A stretch of 60,418 nucleotides of DNA from Siculibacillus sp. Lineage in GTDB: Bacteria > Pseudomonadota > Alphaproteobacteria > Rhizobiales > Ancalomicrobiaceae. The notes beneath the pieces were generated by a model. It saw only the letters and a program-made list of their open reading frames with translations. It searched no databases and had not been told where the DNA came from. Within the stretch, counting starts at the first letter, position 1; each line of letters opens with the position of its first letter. Position numbers and translations under genes: made by a program. Positions 1-8,909 of this stretch are shown here, piece after piece. The stretch covers positions 1-60,418 of the forward strand of contig JAOTSD010000017.1 in NCBI GenBank assembly GCA_030247555.1, given 5' to 3'.

Positions 1-173
1 CCTTTTCCCCTCGCGGGAGATGGGTCCGTCGCGATCGACGCGCTCGCCCGCCGCCGCCGCCTCGATCGATCGCCTGCTTCGGGCTCCCGAGACTTGACGG
101 TGGCGACGACGGGGACGAAAGCTCGGAGCCCACCGGCGGGGCGATCTCGCCACCTCGCGTGAAGGATGACCCC
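1..173. other. left-edge non-coding stretch
   Basis: GC-rich sequence before the first gene. I see no convincing reading frame, tRNA or promoter here. It ends with an AAGGA Shine-Dalgarno-like stretch at about 162-166 that serves the next gene. Confidence 0.4.
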
Positions 174-890
174 GTGACCTCCGCCTCCGCCGACTTCCTC
201 TTCCCCCCGCGTCCCACGCCGAGCGTCGCCGTCGTCGGCGAGACGGCGCGCTTCCCGGTCGGCCGCATCTTCTGCGTCGGCCGCAACTACGCCGACCACG
301 CCAAGGAGATGGGGGCGGAGGTCGATCGCGAGGCGCCGTTCTATTTCCTCAAGGACGCCGGCTCGATCACCGCGAGCGGCGCCACCGTTCCCTATCCGCA
401 GGCGACCTCCGACTTCCACCACGAGATGGAATTCGTCGTCGCCATCGGCGCCGAGGCCTTCGACGTGCCGGCCGAGCGGGCGATGGCGGTGGTCTTCGGC
501 TACGCCGCCGGCCTCGACATGACCCGCCGCGACCTGCAGGCGAAAGCCAAGGCCAAGGGTCGACCTTGGGACCTCGCCAAGAACTTCGAGATGGCCGCGG
601 TGATCGCGCCGATCGTGCGCGCCGCCGACTTCGGCCCGATCGGATCGCAGCGCATCGGACTGGCGGTCGACGGCGTGCTGCGCCAGGATTCGCGGCTCGA
701 CGAGATGGTGTGGAGCGTGCCGGAGCTGATCTCGCACCTCTCTCGCCACTATCGGCGCGGGGCCGGCGACCTGATCTACACCGGCACACCCGCCGGTGTC
801 GGTGCGGTGGTGCCGGGAAACCGCATCGTCGGGACGATCGACGGCCTGCCCTCGGTCGAGCTGCGGATCGGCCCGGCGGCGACCGCCTGA
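174..890 (+). CDS. fumarylacetoacetate hydrolase family protein
   Basis: A 238-residue protein of the FAH fold, a metal-dependent C-C hydrolase or decarboxylase family acting on acylpyruvate-type compounds in aromatic catabolism. The family signature FCVGRNYADHAKEMG lies near residues 33-47. The metal-binding pattern is visible as HHEMEF (E84, E86) with a later acid in GLDMTRRDL (D115). Short single-domain members such as fumarylpyruvate hydrolase or acylpyruvase have this length, so this is not the long tyrosine-pathway FahA. I chose the GTG at 174 because AAGGA lies about seven bases upstream; the in-frame GTG at 159 has no such site. It stands alone, convergent with hemW, with no catabolic partners in view, so the substrate is unknown. 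Confidence 0.88.
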   Translation: MTSASADFLFPPRPTPSVAVVGETARFPVGRIFCVGRNYADHAKEMGAEVDREAPFYFLKDAGSITASGATVPYPQATSDFHHEMEFVVAIGAEAFDVPAERAMAVVFGYAAGLDMTRRDLQAKAKAKGRPWDLAKNFEMAAVIAPIVRAADFGPIGSQRIGLAVDGVLRQDSRLDEMVWSVPELISHLSRHYRRGAGDLIYTGTPAGVGAVVPGNRIVGTIDGLPSVELRIGPAATA

Positions 891-905
891 GACCGGATCG
901 GCGGA

Positions 906-925
906 CCGCCCCCGACGGAGGGCGG
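906..925. terminator. possible bidirectional terminator between the FAH gene and hemW
   Basis: Six-base perfect stem (CCGCCC with GGGCGG, eight-base loop) in the 42-bp gap between two convergent stop codons. On the + strand it is followed by CACCGTTT, a short and weak T stretch. Position suits a shared terminator, but the stem is short. Confidence 0.4.
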
Positions 926-932
926 CACCGTT

Positions 933-2096
933 TCACGCCGCCAGATCGGCGACCACGGCGTCGAGCACCTCGAAGCCGGAGAGGGTGGCGCGGACCCGGC
1001 GCCGGCCGGCTTCGCGCACCTGCTCGACCAGACCGTTGGCCTCGAGATCGGCGAGGCGGGCGGGATCGAGGGTGCGGCCGGAGATCTCCTCCCAGCGGTC
1101 GAGGTCGATGCCCTCCTTCAGGCGCAGGCCCATCAGCAGGTATTCGTCGCCCTGCTCCTCGAGGGTGAGGACGTCGTCGGTGATGAGGCCGTGGCCGTGG
1201 GCCTCGACGAGGCGCAACCACTTCTCCGGATTCTTCTCGGTCGCCGTGGCGTGACGGCCCTCGCCGTGGACGAGGCGACCGTGGGCGCCGGCGCCGACCC
1301 CGACGTATTCGCCGTAGCGCCAATAGACGAGATTGTGCCGGCACTCGGCCCCCGGGGCGGCGTGGTTGGAGATCTCGTAGGCGGGCAGGCCGGCGGCGTC
1401 GAGGACGCGGTGAGTCGCCTCGTAGAGTTCGGCGCCGAGATCGGCGTCGGGGACGACGAGCTTGCCGACGCGGTGGAGATCGGCGAAGCGGGTCTCCTCC
1501 TCGATGGTCAGCTGGTAGACCGAGAGATGGTCGGCGGCGAGGGCCACCGCGGCCCGCAGTTCGGCCTCCCATTCGGCGACGGTCTGGTCGGGGCGGGCGT
1601 AGATCAGGTCGAAGGACAGGCGGTCGAAGGTGGCGCGCGCCAGTTCGATCGCGGCGCGGGCCTCGGCGACGTCGTGGATGCGGCCGAGGCGATTCAGGTC
1701 GCGGTCGTTCAGCGCCTGGACGCCGAGGGAGAGGCGGTTCACCCCGGCGGCGCGATAGCCGGCGAAGCGCTCGGCCTCGGCGCTGCCCGGATTGGCCTCG
1801 AGCGTCACTTCGACGTCGCGGGCGACGGTCCAGTGGCGCGCCACCGCATCGAGGACCGCGCCGACGGTCGCCACCTCCATCAGCGACGGCGTGCCGCCGC
1901 CGAAGAAGATCGACGACACGGTTCGGCCGGGCGCGAGGCGGGCGGCATGGGCGAGTTCGGCGGCGAGGCCACGGGCGAAGCGCGCCTGATCGACGGGCGT
2001 GTGGCGGACGTGGCTGTTGAAGTCGCAATAGGGGCACTTGGCGGCGCAGAACGGCCAGTGCACGTAGATGCCGAACCCCGGCTCCGGCGCTGTCAT
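933..2096 (-). CDS. hemW: HemW, radical SAM heme chaperone (formerly called coproporphyrinogen III oxidase-like)
   Basis: A 387-residue radical-SAM protein. The CxxxCxxC iron-sulfur motif is C17, C21 and C24 in the segment FCAAKCPYCDF near the N-terminus, followed by the GGGTPSLM glycine-rich SAM-binding motif and a HemN C-terminal domain. HemW binds heme and hands it to target proteins; true HemN has a different cysteine context and is longer. The ATG at 2096 was chosen because a GAGGAGGGA ribosome-binding site lies directly upstream and the protein then begins as family members do (MTAPEPGFGIYVHWPFC). It is the last gene of the leftward rph-rdgB-hemW run, an arrangement common in Alphaproteobacteria, 92 bp after rdgB. 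Confidence 0.93.
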   Translation of the reverse strand: MTAPEPGFGIYVHWPFCAAKCPYCDFNSHVRHTPVDQARFARGLAAELAHAARLAPGRTVSSIFFGGGTPSLMEVATVGAVLDAVARHWTVARDVEVTLEANPGSAEAERFAGYRAAGVNRLSLGVQALNDRDLNRLGRIHDVAEARAAIELARATFDRLSFDLIYARPDQTVAEWEAELRAAVALAADHLSVYQLTIEEETRFADLHRVGKLVVPDADLGAELYEATHRVLDAAGLPAYEISNHAAPGAECRHNLVYWRYGEYVGVGAGAHGRLVHGEGRHATATEKNPEKWLRLVEAHGHGLITDDVLTLEEQGDEYLLMGLRLKEGIDLDRWEEISGRTLDPARLADLEANGLVEQVREAGRRRVRATLSGFEVLDAVVADLAA

Positions 2097-2188
2097 GGGC
2101 CGTCCCTCCTCGGGCGATCTCTCCCGGTCCACCGGCGAATCGCCTCTTCGTGTCGCCCCGCGAGAAGAGCAGAAATCCGCGGCTCCGG

Positions 2189-2812
2189 TCAGAGGCAACG
2201 GCGCGCGAAACGCGAGAAGGCACGGGCGCGGTGGGAGAGCCCCTCTTCGCCCGGGCGCAGGCCGTGCTTCTCCTCGGCGCTCATCTCGCCGAAGGTGCGC
2301 GTCTCCCCCTCCGGCAGGAACATCGGATCGTAGCCGAAGCCGAGGTGCCCGCGCGGCGGCCAGACCAGAACCCCGTGGATCTCGCCGCGCACCGTCTCGG
2401 CGTGACCGTCGGGCCAGGCGAGACAGAGGGCGGCGACGAAATGGGCGCGCCGATCACCGGTGCCGCCGTCGGCCAGCAGTTCCTCGACGTTGCGCATGGC
2501 GCGGGCGAAGTCCTTGTCCTCGCCGGCCCAGCGGGCGGAGTGGACGCCGGGCTGGCCACCGAGAGCGGCGACGCAGAGGCCCGAATCGTCGGCGAGCGCC
2601 GGCAGGCCGGCGGCGGTCGCGGCGGCGAGCGCCTTGATCGCGGCATTGGCCTCGAAGGTCTCGCCGGTCTCCTCCGGCTCGGGCAGGCCGAGTTCGCCGG
2701 CCGACACCGCCTCGATGCCGTGGGGGGCGAGGAGGTCGCGGATCTCGGCGAGCTTGCCCTGGTTGTGGGTGGCGACGACGAGCCTGCCCCCTTCGAGACG
2801 ACGCGCGGCCAT
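2189..2812 (-). CDS. rdgB: RdgB/HAM1, dITP/XTP pyrophosphatase
   Basis: A 207-residue Ham1-family nucleotide pyrophosphatase that hydrolyses dITP, ITP and XTP to monophosphates and so keeps deaminated purines out of DNA and RNA. The substrate motif THNQGK is at residues 15-20 and the metal-binding ADDSGL motif near residues 74-79; the lid segment [15 protein letters not shown] follows. Length is normal. Of two nearby ATGs, the one at 2812 is preceded by GGAGGA with good spacing; the ATG at 2824 lacks a site. It begins 15 bp after rph ends and is probably cotranscribed with it. Confidence 0.95.
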   Translation of the reverse strand: MAARRLEGGRLVVATHNQGKLAEIRDLLAPHGIEAVSAGELGLPEPEETGETFEANAAIKALAAATAAGLPALADDSGLCVAALGGQPGVHSARWAGEDKDFARAMRNVEELLADGGTGDRRAHFVAALCLAWPDGHAETVRGEIHGVLVWPPRGHLGFGYDPMFLPEGETRTFGEMSAEEKHGLRPGEEGLSHRARAFSRFARRCL

Positions 2813-2826
2813 GGGTTCCTCCATGC

Positions 2827-3540
2827 TCAGAGAACCACCATCTTCTGCAGATCGATCAGCTGGGCGATGCCGCCCTTGGCGAGTTCGAGCAACGCCTGCA
2901 GCTGTTCCTCGGTGAAGGGCCGGCCCTCCGCCGTCCCTTGGATCTCGACGATACCGCCGGAACCGGTCATGACGAAATTGGCATCGGTCTCGGCGACGGA
3001 ATCCTCGGCATAGTCGAGGTCGAGAACCGGCACGCCCTTCCAGATGCCGCAGGAGACCGCGGCGATGTGGTCCTTGAGCACCGGCGTCTTGATCATGTCG
3101 CGCGCCTTCATCCAGGCGAGGCAGTCGCTGAGCGCCACCCAAGCCCCGGTGATCGAGGCGGTGCGGGTGCCGCCGTCGGCCTGGATGACGTCGCAGTCGA
3201 CGGTGATCTGGCGTTCGCCGAGCGCCTGCAGATCGACGACGGCGCGCAAAGACCGGCCGATCAGGCGTTGGATCTCGTGGGTGCGACCCGACGGCTTGCC
3301 GGAATTGACCTCGCGGCGCATGCGGTCGTGGGTGGCGCGCGGCAGCATGCCGTACTCGGCCGTCACCCAGCCGCGACGCTGGCCGCGCAGCCAACCGGGG
3401 ACGTTCTCCTCGAGGCTCGCCGTGCACAGGACGTGGGTGTCGCCGAACTTGACCAGACAAGACCCCTCGGCGTGCTTGGCGATGCCGCGTTCCAGAGTCA
3501 CGGGTCTCAGTTCGTCGGCGGCGCGCTTGGAAGGACGCAT
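2827..3540 (-). CDS. rph: ribonuclease PH
   Basis: A 237-residue 3'-to-5' phosphorolytic exoribonuclease that trims tRNA 3' ends. The N-terminus [14 protein letters not shown], the [19 protein letters not shown] segment and the [19 protein letters not shown] segment are classic RNase PH sequence; the [18 protein letters not shown] active-site stretch, including the phosphate-binding region, is intact. The protein ends normally, so this is not the truncated rph found in some E. coli strains. It starts a leftward operon with rdgB and hemW, divergent from hrcA. Confidence 0.97.
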   Translation of the reverse strand: MRPSKRAADELRPVTLERGIAKHAEGSCLVKFGDTHVLCTASLEENVPGWLRGQRRGWVTAEYGMLPRATHDRMRREVNSGKPSGRTHEIQRLIGRSLRAVVDLQALGERQITVDCDVIQADGGTRTASITGAWVALSDCLAWMKARDMIKTPVLKDHIAAVSCGIWKGVPVLDLDYAEDSVAETDANFVMTGSGGIVEIQGTAEGRPFTEEQLQALLELAKGGIAQLIDLQKMVVL

Positions 3541-3707
3541 GGGTTCGGAGGCTCCGGGGTTCTCGGGAATATCCGTCTCCCCTAGCCCGCCGTGGCCCGC
3601 CCGTAAAGGGCGGCGGGGTCGCGGCGGTGGGCGGGCGAATTGAAACCGTGAGCGCTCCGTGGTCTTCTCGTCCGCGACCGCCTCCAGACAGGATCCGAAC
3701 CGATCTC

Positions 3708-4781
3708 ATGGTGCCGCTCACGCCCGCCACCCCTCCGGGAGGCCTCGCCCAGCTCGACGAGCGCTCGCGCGAGATCTTCCGCCGCATCGTCGAAGGCTAT
3801 CTCGACAGCGGCGAACCGGTCGGATCACGCAACGTGGCGCGCCTCCTGTCGCGCAGCCTGTCCCCGGCCTCGGTCAGGAACGTCATGTCCGACCTGGAGG
3901 AGGCCGGGTTCATCTACGCACCCCACACCTCGGCCGGACGGCTTCCGACCGAGCAGGGGCTGCGCTTCTTCGTCGACGCGCTGCTCGAGATCGGCGACCT
4001 CGCCGACGAGGAACGCCGACGCATCGAGGCGGAGGTGCGCGCTTCCGGCCGCGCTCCGGAGCAGGTGTTGACCGAGGCGAGCCAGATGCTCTCCGGCCTG
4101 TCGCGCGGCGCCGGCGTGGTGCTCGCCCACACCAGCGACCTGCGGCTGAAGCACATCGAATTCGTCCGGCTGGAGCCGACCCGCGGGCTGGTGGTGCTGG
4201 TCGGCGAGGACGGGACGGTGGAGAACCGGCTGATCGATCTGCCGATCGGCCTGCCGCCCTCGGCGCTGCAGGAGGCGTCGAACTATCTCAACGGCCACAT
4301 TCGCGGCCGGACGCTCGCCGAGGCGCGCGACGAGATGGAGCGGCTCGCCGCCGAGCGGCAGGCCGAACTCGACCAGCTGACCGCCCGTGTCGTCGACACC
4401 GGCCTCGCCACCTGGGCGGGAGCGGCCGAGGGCCGGCCGCGACTGTTGATCGTGCGCGGCCGCGCCAACCTGCTCGAGGATCTCAGGGCGGCGGAAGACC
4501 TCGAGCGCATCCGCCTGCTCTTCGACGACCTCGAACGCGACCGCGGCCTCGTCGAACTGCTCGGCGACGCCGAACGCGGCGACGGCGTGCGGATCTTCAT
4601 CGGCTCGGAATCGAAGCTCTTCTCGCTCTCGGGCTCCTCGCTGGTAGTGGCGCCCTATCGCGACAAGGAGGCCCGGATCGTCGGCGCCCTCGGCGTCATC
4701 GGCCCGACCCGCCTCAACTACGGCCGCATCGTGCCGATGGTCGACTACACCGCCAAGCTGGTGAGCCGCCTGCTCGGCTGA
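3708..4781 (+). CDS. hrcA: HrcA, heat-inducible transcription repressor
   Basis: A 357-residue repressor that represses groESL through CIRCE operators and depends on GroEL for activity. The N-terminal winged helix is recognisable from [19 protein letters not shown] and the PVGSRNVA and [16 protein letters not shown] segments; the inserted dimerisation and C-terminal domains follow ([22 protein letters not shown] near the end). The ATG at 3708 is preferred because family members begin just before LDERS; the in-frame ATG at 3627 would add an unconserved leader. I see no CIRCE inverted repeat (TTAGCACTC-type) upstream, so autoregulation through CIRCE is not supported. grpE, the usual next gene in this order, is absent; a universal stress gene follows instead. 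Confidence 0.93.
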   Translation: MVPLTPATPPGGLAQLDERSREIFRRIVEGYLDSGEPVGSRNVARLLSRSLSPASVRNVMSDLEEAGFIYAPHTSAGRLPTEQGLRFFVDALLEIGDLADEERRRIEAEVRASGRAPEQVLTEASQMLSGLSRGAGVVLAHTSDLRLKHIEFVRLEPTRGLVVLVGEDGTVENRLIDLPIGLPPSALQEASNYLNGHIRGRTLAEARDEMERLAAERQAELDQLTARVVDTGLATWAGAAEGRPRLLIVRGRANLLEDLRAAEDLERIRLLFDDLERDRGLVELLGDAERGDGVRIFIGSESKLFSLSGSSLVVAPYRDKEARIVGALGVIGPTRLNYGRIVPMVDYTAKLVSRLLG

Positions 4782-4949
4782 GGCGGAGGCGGCGGCGCTC
4801 CCATCGACGCTCGCGAAACCGTTACCGGCGGCGCGCGGCGGCGAAACCCGCGCCTCGGCGGCCGAACCGTCGGGTCGCGGGCGGGCGAAGCGGGGCTGCG
4901 TCACGGTGCGCGGCTTGCCGGCGGTGCGGCGGGATGGCACGATTCGACC

Positions 4950-5444
4950 ATGGGTCTGAAACGCTCCTCCCTCGAAGCCGGTCACCGGCGCAAGTTCCTC
5001 GTCGTCGTCGACGGCACCCCGGAATGCGACCGCGCGGTGGTCTTCGCCGCGCGTCGAGCGGAGCACACCGGCGGCGGACTGGTGCTGCTCGACATCGTCG
5101 AGGACACCGACTTCCGCGGCTTCGTCGGAGTCGGCGAGATGATGCGCCAGCAGGCACGCGACGAGGCCGAGGCGGTGCTCGCCGCGGTGGTCGAACGGGT
5201 CCGCGGCCTCGCCGCGATCGAGCCGGAGATCGTCATCCGTGAGGGCGTGCCGGCGGTCGAGGTGGTGCGGCACATCGAAGCGGACGAGGACATCGCCGTG
5301 CTGGTGCTGGCCGCCGGGACCGGTCCGGAGGGCCCGGGGCCGTTGGTGACGGCGCTCGCCGGACGCGGCTCCGGCGTCTTCCCGGTGCCGATCACCATCG
5401 TGCCCGGCCATCTCACCGACGCCGAGATCGCCGCGATCGCCTGA
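4950..5444 (+). CDS. universal stress protein (UspA family)
   Basis: A 164-residue single Usp domain. The start of the fold is KFLVVVDGTPECDRAVVFAA and the strand-helix pattern continues through VLVLAAGTGPEGPGP. The ATP-type loop expected near G-2x-G-9x-G(S/T) is only partly matched (GTGPEGPG ... GRGSGVF), so nucleotide binding is uncertain. Usp proteins are cytoplasmic stress-survival factors of poorly known mechanism. In relatives this gene sits between trpS and nfu; here nfu is still downstream, but trpS lies 31 kb away on the other strand. Confidence 0.88.
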   Translation: MGLKRSSLEAGHRRKFLVVVDGTPECDRAVVFAARRAEHTGGGLVLLDIVEDTDFRGFVGVGEMMRQQARDEAEAVLAAVVERVRGLAAIEPEIVIREGVPAVEVVRHIEADEDIAVLVLAAGTGPEGPGPLVTALAGRGSGVFPVPITIVPGHLTDAEIAAIA

Positions 5445-5620
5445 TCGACCCGCCGCACGCCGCGGCGAGGCCGACGCATCGTCTTTTCGTCGCGGAATCG
5501 TCGCAACGGGGCCGTCGGAACGCGATCTCCGCCCTCCGTCGTCTGGACGGGCGGGCGCGAAGGCCCTATCTGGAAAACGTCCAATCCGGCTCGGGCCTTG
5601 ACCCCGAGAGAGGAGAGAAG

Positions 5621-6175
5621 ATGTTCATCGAGACCGAAGTCACCCCCAATCCCGCCACCCTGAAGTTCGTTCCCGGCCGCGCCGTGCTCGGCGAAGGTGC
5701 CCGCGAGTTCCGCTCCGCCGGCGAGGCGGTCGCCTCGCCGCTGGCCGCCCGCCTGTTCGAAATAGAGGGCATCGCCGCCGTCTTCCTCGGCGCCGACTTC
5801 GTCTCGGTGACCAAGGACGGGCCGGAGTGGCAGCACCTCAAGCCGGCGATCCTCGGCACCATCATGGAGCATTTCCTCTCCGGCGCTCCGGTGATCACCG
5901 GCGGCGCCGAGAAGAGCGCCTCGCTCGACGGCTATTCCGAGAACGACCGGCGCATCATCGCCACCATCGAACAGTTGCTCGAGGAGCGCGTCCGCCCGGC
6001 GGTGGCCGGCGACGGCGGCGACATCACCTTCGCCCGCTGGGACAACGGCATCGTCTGGCTGACCATGCGCGGCGCCTGCTCCGGTTGCCCGTCCTCCACC
6101 GCCACGTTGCGCAACGGCGTGCAGAACCTGTTGAAGCACTTCATCCCGGAAGTCATCGAGGTGCGCGCCGCCTGA
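5621..6175 (+). CDS. NfuA/Nfu1-type iron-sulfur cluster carrier
   Basis: A 184-residue two-domain protein: an N-terminal Nfu domain (MFIETEVTPNPATLKFVPG) and a C-terminal NifU domain carrying CSGCP with C153 and C156, the ligands of the transferable [4Fe-4S] cluster. This is the mitochondrial/alphaproteobacterial Nfu1 layout, distinct from nitrogen-fixation NifU, which has extra scaffold domains. It passes clusters to apo-proteins; plausible local clients are the radical-SAM enzymes MiaB and HemW encoded in this window (inference). A good GAGAGGAGAGAAG ribosome-binding site precedes the ATG. tsaB follows after 28 bp. Confidence 0.93.
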   Translation: MFIETEVTPNPATLKFVPGRAVLGEGAREFRSAGEAVASPLAARLFEIEGIAAVFLGADFVSVTKDGPEWQHLKPAILGTIMEHFLSGAPVITGGAEKSASLDGYSENDRRIIATIEQLLEERVRPAVAGDGGDITFARWDNGIVWLTMRGACSGCPSSTATLRNGVQNLLKHFIPEVIEVRAA

Positions 6176-6203
6176 GCGGCGCCTCACCTCCGCGGACATC
6201 GCC

Positions 6204-6923
6204 ATGATCCTGCTCGCCGTCGACACCGCCCTCGATGCCTGCGCCGCCGCCGTCGCCACCGAACGCGACGGCACGGTGGAGATCCACGCCGTGCGCGACG
6301 TGATCGGGCGCGGCCACGCCGAGCATCTGATGCGGGTGGTCGACGAGGTGCTCGCCTACGCCGGGGTGGGACACGTCGATCTCGACGGCTACGCCGTTTC
6401 CGTCGGTCCCGGCAGCTTCACCGGCATCCGGGTCGGGGTCGCGGCGGTGCGTGGCTTCGCGCTCGCCTCCGGCCGGCCGGCGGTGTCGGTGACGACGCTC
6501 GAGGCACTGGCGAGCGAGGGTCGCGACATTCGGCCGGAGCGGCCGATCCTCGCCGTCATCGACGCGCGCAAGAACGAGGTCTACGCCCAGGCCTTCGACG
6601 CGGGAGGCCGACCGCTCGGCCCGGCGACGGTGGCCTCGGCCGGCGTGGTCGCCCGGCACGGCGCCGAGATCGGCGCGGTGCTGATCGGCTCGGGGGCGCC
6701 GCTCGTCGCCGCCGCCGATCCGACGCTCGAGATCGCCGCGACCACGCCCTTCCCGGCGATCGACACCCATGCGCTCCTCGCCCTGCCGCGCCTCGCGGCG
6801 GCCGGACCGCACACGCCGCGTCCCTCGCCGCTCTACGTCCGCCCCGCCGACGCCAAGCCGCAGGGCGCCGCCCGCCTCGCCCGGCTGACGCCGGGAGGCC
6901 TCGCCGCGGAGGTCGGATCGTGA
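6204..6923 (+). CDS. tsaB: TsaB, tRNA threonylcarbamoyladenosine complex subunit
   Basis: A 239-residue ASKHA-fold protein (also called YeaZ) that partners TsaD and TsaE to make t6A37 in ANN-decoding tRNAs. It opens with the typical LLAVDTALDACAAAV; the conserved VSVGPGSFTGIRVGVAAVRGF stretch follows, and the VIDARKNEVYAQAF segment is intact. The last bases overlap rimI (GTGA), indicating translational coupling. TsaB with RimI is a very common bacterial pair. Confidence 0.94.
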   Translation: MILLAVDTALDACAAAVATERDGTVEIHAVRDVIGRGHAEHLMRVVDEVLAYAGVGHVDLDGYAVSVGPGSFTGIRVGVAAVRGFALASGRPAVSVTTLEALASEGRDIRPERPILAVIDARKNEVYAQAFDAGGRPLGPATVASAGVVARHGAEIGAVLIGSGAPLVAAADPTLEIAATTPFPAIDTHALLALPRLAAAGPHTPRPSPLYVRPADAKPQGAARLARLTPGGLAAEVGS

Positions 6924-7444
6924 GCGCGTGGGGCACGGCCGACTGGCTGACGGCGTGGAACTGGTGGACGATGCCGGTCACCGTGATCGGTGACGTGCGC
7001 ACCGAGGATCTCGAGCGCCTCGCCGCCATACATGCCGCGTGTTTCCCCGGTGCGCCGTGGGGCTCCGCCGAACTCGCCGGACTGCTGCGTCAGGACACCG
7101 TCATCGGACTGGTGGTGCGGCGCGCCAACTTCTTCGGGACGCGCACGCCGGTCGCCTTCGTGCTCGCCCGGCTGGTCGCCGGCGAGGCCGAGATCCTGAC
7201 CATCGCCGTCGATCCGGTCCATCGCCGCCGCGGCTTCGCCCGCCAGCTGATGGAGAACCTCCTCCGCCGCCTCTATCACGACCGCGCCGAGACGCTCTTC
7301 CTCGAGGTCGACGCCGGCAACGAGGCGGCGCTGTCGCTCTATCGTCGTCTGCGCTTCCGCAGGGTCGGTGAACGCAAGGGATACTATGCTCACGGCACGG
7401 TTCCCGGCGCCACCGCGCTTGTCATGCGGACCGATCTTCGTTAA
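6920..7444 (+). CDS. rimI: RimI-type ribosomal protein alanine N-acetyltransferase
   Basis: A GNAT-fold acetyltransferase of 174 residues from the GTG at 6920, which overlaps the tsaB stop. The acetyl-CoA pyrophosphate loop is visible as DPVHRRRGFARQLM, preceded by the strand ILTIAV and followed by FLEVDAGNEAALSLYRRLRFRRVGERKGYY, which matches RimI. RimI acetylates the N-terminal alanine of ribosomal protein S18 in E. coli; the target here is inferred. An internal ATG at 6971 would remove a tryptophan-rich leader that is not typical of the family and is a reasonable alternative start. Confidence 0.88.
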   Translation: MSAWGTADWLTAWNWWTMPVTVIGDVRTEDLERLAAIHAACFPGAPWGSAELAGLLRQDTVIGLVVRRANFFGTRTPVAFVLARLVAGEAEILTIAVDPVHRRRGFARQLMENLLRRLYHDRAETLFLEVDAGNEAALSLYRRLRFRRVGERKGYYAHGTVPGATALVMRTDLR

Positions 7445-7479
7445 TCGCGGACTCATCGCCCCAATCCAGGAGGTCGCCC

Positions 7480-7938
7480 GTGCCCCGCACGACCAACACC
7501 GAAGGCGAGAACCAGCATCCCGATTCGAGCCTCGAGGAACGCTGCGTCGCCGCCGGGATGCGGATGACGGATCAACGCCGCGTCATCGCGCGGGTGATCG
7601 AGGCCGCGGTCGACCATCCCGACGTCGAGGAGTTGCATCGACGCGCCGCCGCGATCGACAAGCGCATCTCGATCTCCACCGTCTACCGGACGGTGAAGCT
7701 GTTCGAGGACACCGGCATCATCGAGCGTCACGACTTCCGCGACGGTCGCTCGCGCTACGAGACGGTGTCGGACGACCATCACGACCACCTGATCGACCTC
7801 AGGACCGGCAAGGTGGTGGAGTTCCGCAACGCCGACATCGAGAAACTGCAGCAGGCCATCGCCCGCCAGCTCGGCTTCAAGCTCGTCGACCACCGGCTGG
7901 AGCTCTACGGCGTGCCGCTCGACGACGACCAGTCGTGA
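7480..7938 (+). CDS. Fur-family metalloregulator, probably Mur (manganese-responsive)
   Basis: A 152-residue Fur-superfamily repressor starting at GTG, with an AGGAGGT ribosome-binding site upstream. The winged helix (ERCVAAGMRMTDQRRVIARVI, then SISTVYRTVKLFEDTGII) is followed by the metal-binding dimerisation region (DDHHDHLIDLRTGKVVEF). There are no C-terminal CxxC cysteines, so a structural zinc site is lacking, as in rhizobial Mur proteins. Location between rimI and plsC is the usual place of the Fur/Mur homologue of Hyphomicrobiales, where it mainly senses Mn(II) while Irr and RirA control iron. Mur rather than Fur is inferred from that context. Confidence 0.87.
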   Translation: MPRTTNTEGENQHPDSSLEERCVAAGMRMTDQRRVIARVIEAAVDHPDVEELHRRAAAIDKRISISTVYRTVKLFEDTGIIERHDFRDGRSRYETVSDDHHDHLIDLRTGKVVEFRNADIEKLQQAIARQLGFKLVDHRLELYGVPLDDDQS

Positions 7939-7942
7939 CTCC

Positions 7943-8725
7943 ATGAGACGCCTCGCCGCCGGTCTGGCCCTGGTGAAACTGGCGGCGCTCACCATCGTGG
8001 CGCTGCCGGTGCAGATGCTGGCGGTCCGGGGACATCCGGGTCTGGCGAAGCGACTGCCGGTGTGGTGGCACCGCCGGGCGCTCGAGGCGCTCGCCGTCCG
8101 CATCGAGGTGAAGGGCACGCCGATCACCGATCGGCCGCTCTTGGTGACACCCAACCATTCCTCCTGGCTCGACATCCCGGTCATCGCCTCGCTGATGCCG
8201 ATCTCCTTCGTCGCCAAGGCGGAAGTGGCGGAGTGGCCGCTCTTCGGGCTCTTCGCCAAGTTGCAGCGCACCGTCTTCGTCGACCGCACCCGCCGCACCG
8301 CCACCGGCTCCGCCGCCACCGAACTCGGTACGCGCCTCTCCGAAGGCGACTGCATGGTGCTCTTCCCCGAGGGCACTTCCTGGCGCGGCGACGAGGTGCT
8401 GCCCTTTCGCTCCGCACTGCTGGGGGCGGCGCGCAGCGCCATCCTGCACGGCGGTCACGAGCGGGTCTGGGTGCAACCGATGACCATCGCCTACAAGCGG
8501 CTCGGCGGGTTGCCGATCGGCCGGGCGGAGCGGGCGCGAGTCGGCTGGTACGGCGACACCGAGCTGTCCGGCCACCTTTGGGGCATCTTCCTCGCCGGCG
8601 GCCTCGACGTCGAGGTGATCTGGGGCGAGGCCCTGCCCTACGACGAGACCACCGACCGCAAGAAGCTCGCCGCCACGCTCGAGGCGGCGGTCCGACGCGA
8701 CCTTCTGGCGGCGCTGAGGCCGTGA
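7943..8725 (+). CDS. plsC: 1-acyl-sn-glycerol-3-phosphate acyltransferase
   Basis: A 260-residue membrane-associated PlsC-family enzyme that converts lysophosphatidic acid to phosphatidic acid. The catalytic HX4D motif is NHSSWLDIP (H72, D77), and the glycerophosphate-binding FPEGT motif is at residues 141-145. A hydrophobic N-terminal segment of roughly residues 5-28 probably anchors it to the inner membrane. It begins five bases after the Fur/Mur gene, so the two share a transcript. It could also act as an OlsA-like acyltransferase that finishes ornithine lipids; an OlsB-type gene is present at 48.8-49.8 kb, but sequence inspection cannot separate these activities. Confidence 0.9.
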   Translation: MRRLAAGLALVKLAALTIVALPVQMLAVRGHPGLAKRLPVWWHRRALEALAVRIEVKGTPITDRPLLVTPNHSSWLDIPVIASLMPISFVAKAEVAEWPLFGLFAKLQRTVFVDRTRRTATGSAATELGTRLSEGDCMVLFPEGTSWRGDEVLPFRSALLGAARSAILHGGHERVWVQPMTIAYKRLGGLPIGRAERARVGWYGDTELSGHLWGIFLAGGLDVEVIWGEALPYDETTDRKKLAATLEAAVRRDLLAALRP

Positions 8726-8909
8726 CCGTCTTCGCGTCGTCACGAGAAGGTCATTTGTTGTTTTCGCGATCGGCGATCCGCGCTAGAGCATGACACGATC
8801 GGGTCGGGCCGGCACGGTCGCGAGGCACCGGTTCGCCGTCGCGGAGAAGGTGGCGAACGGCGTGGAGAACGGTGCGGGGTCGAGCCCTCCCGACCTCGCG
8901 GATGAAGCG

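Noticed and set aside
3541-3707. CIRCE operator expected before hrcA
   Set aside because: No TTAGCACTC-N9-GAGTGCTAA-like sequence is present in the gap.
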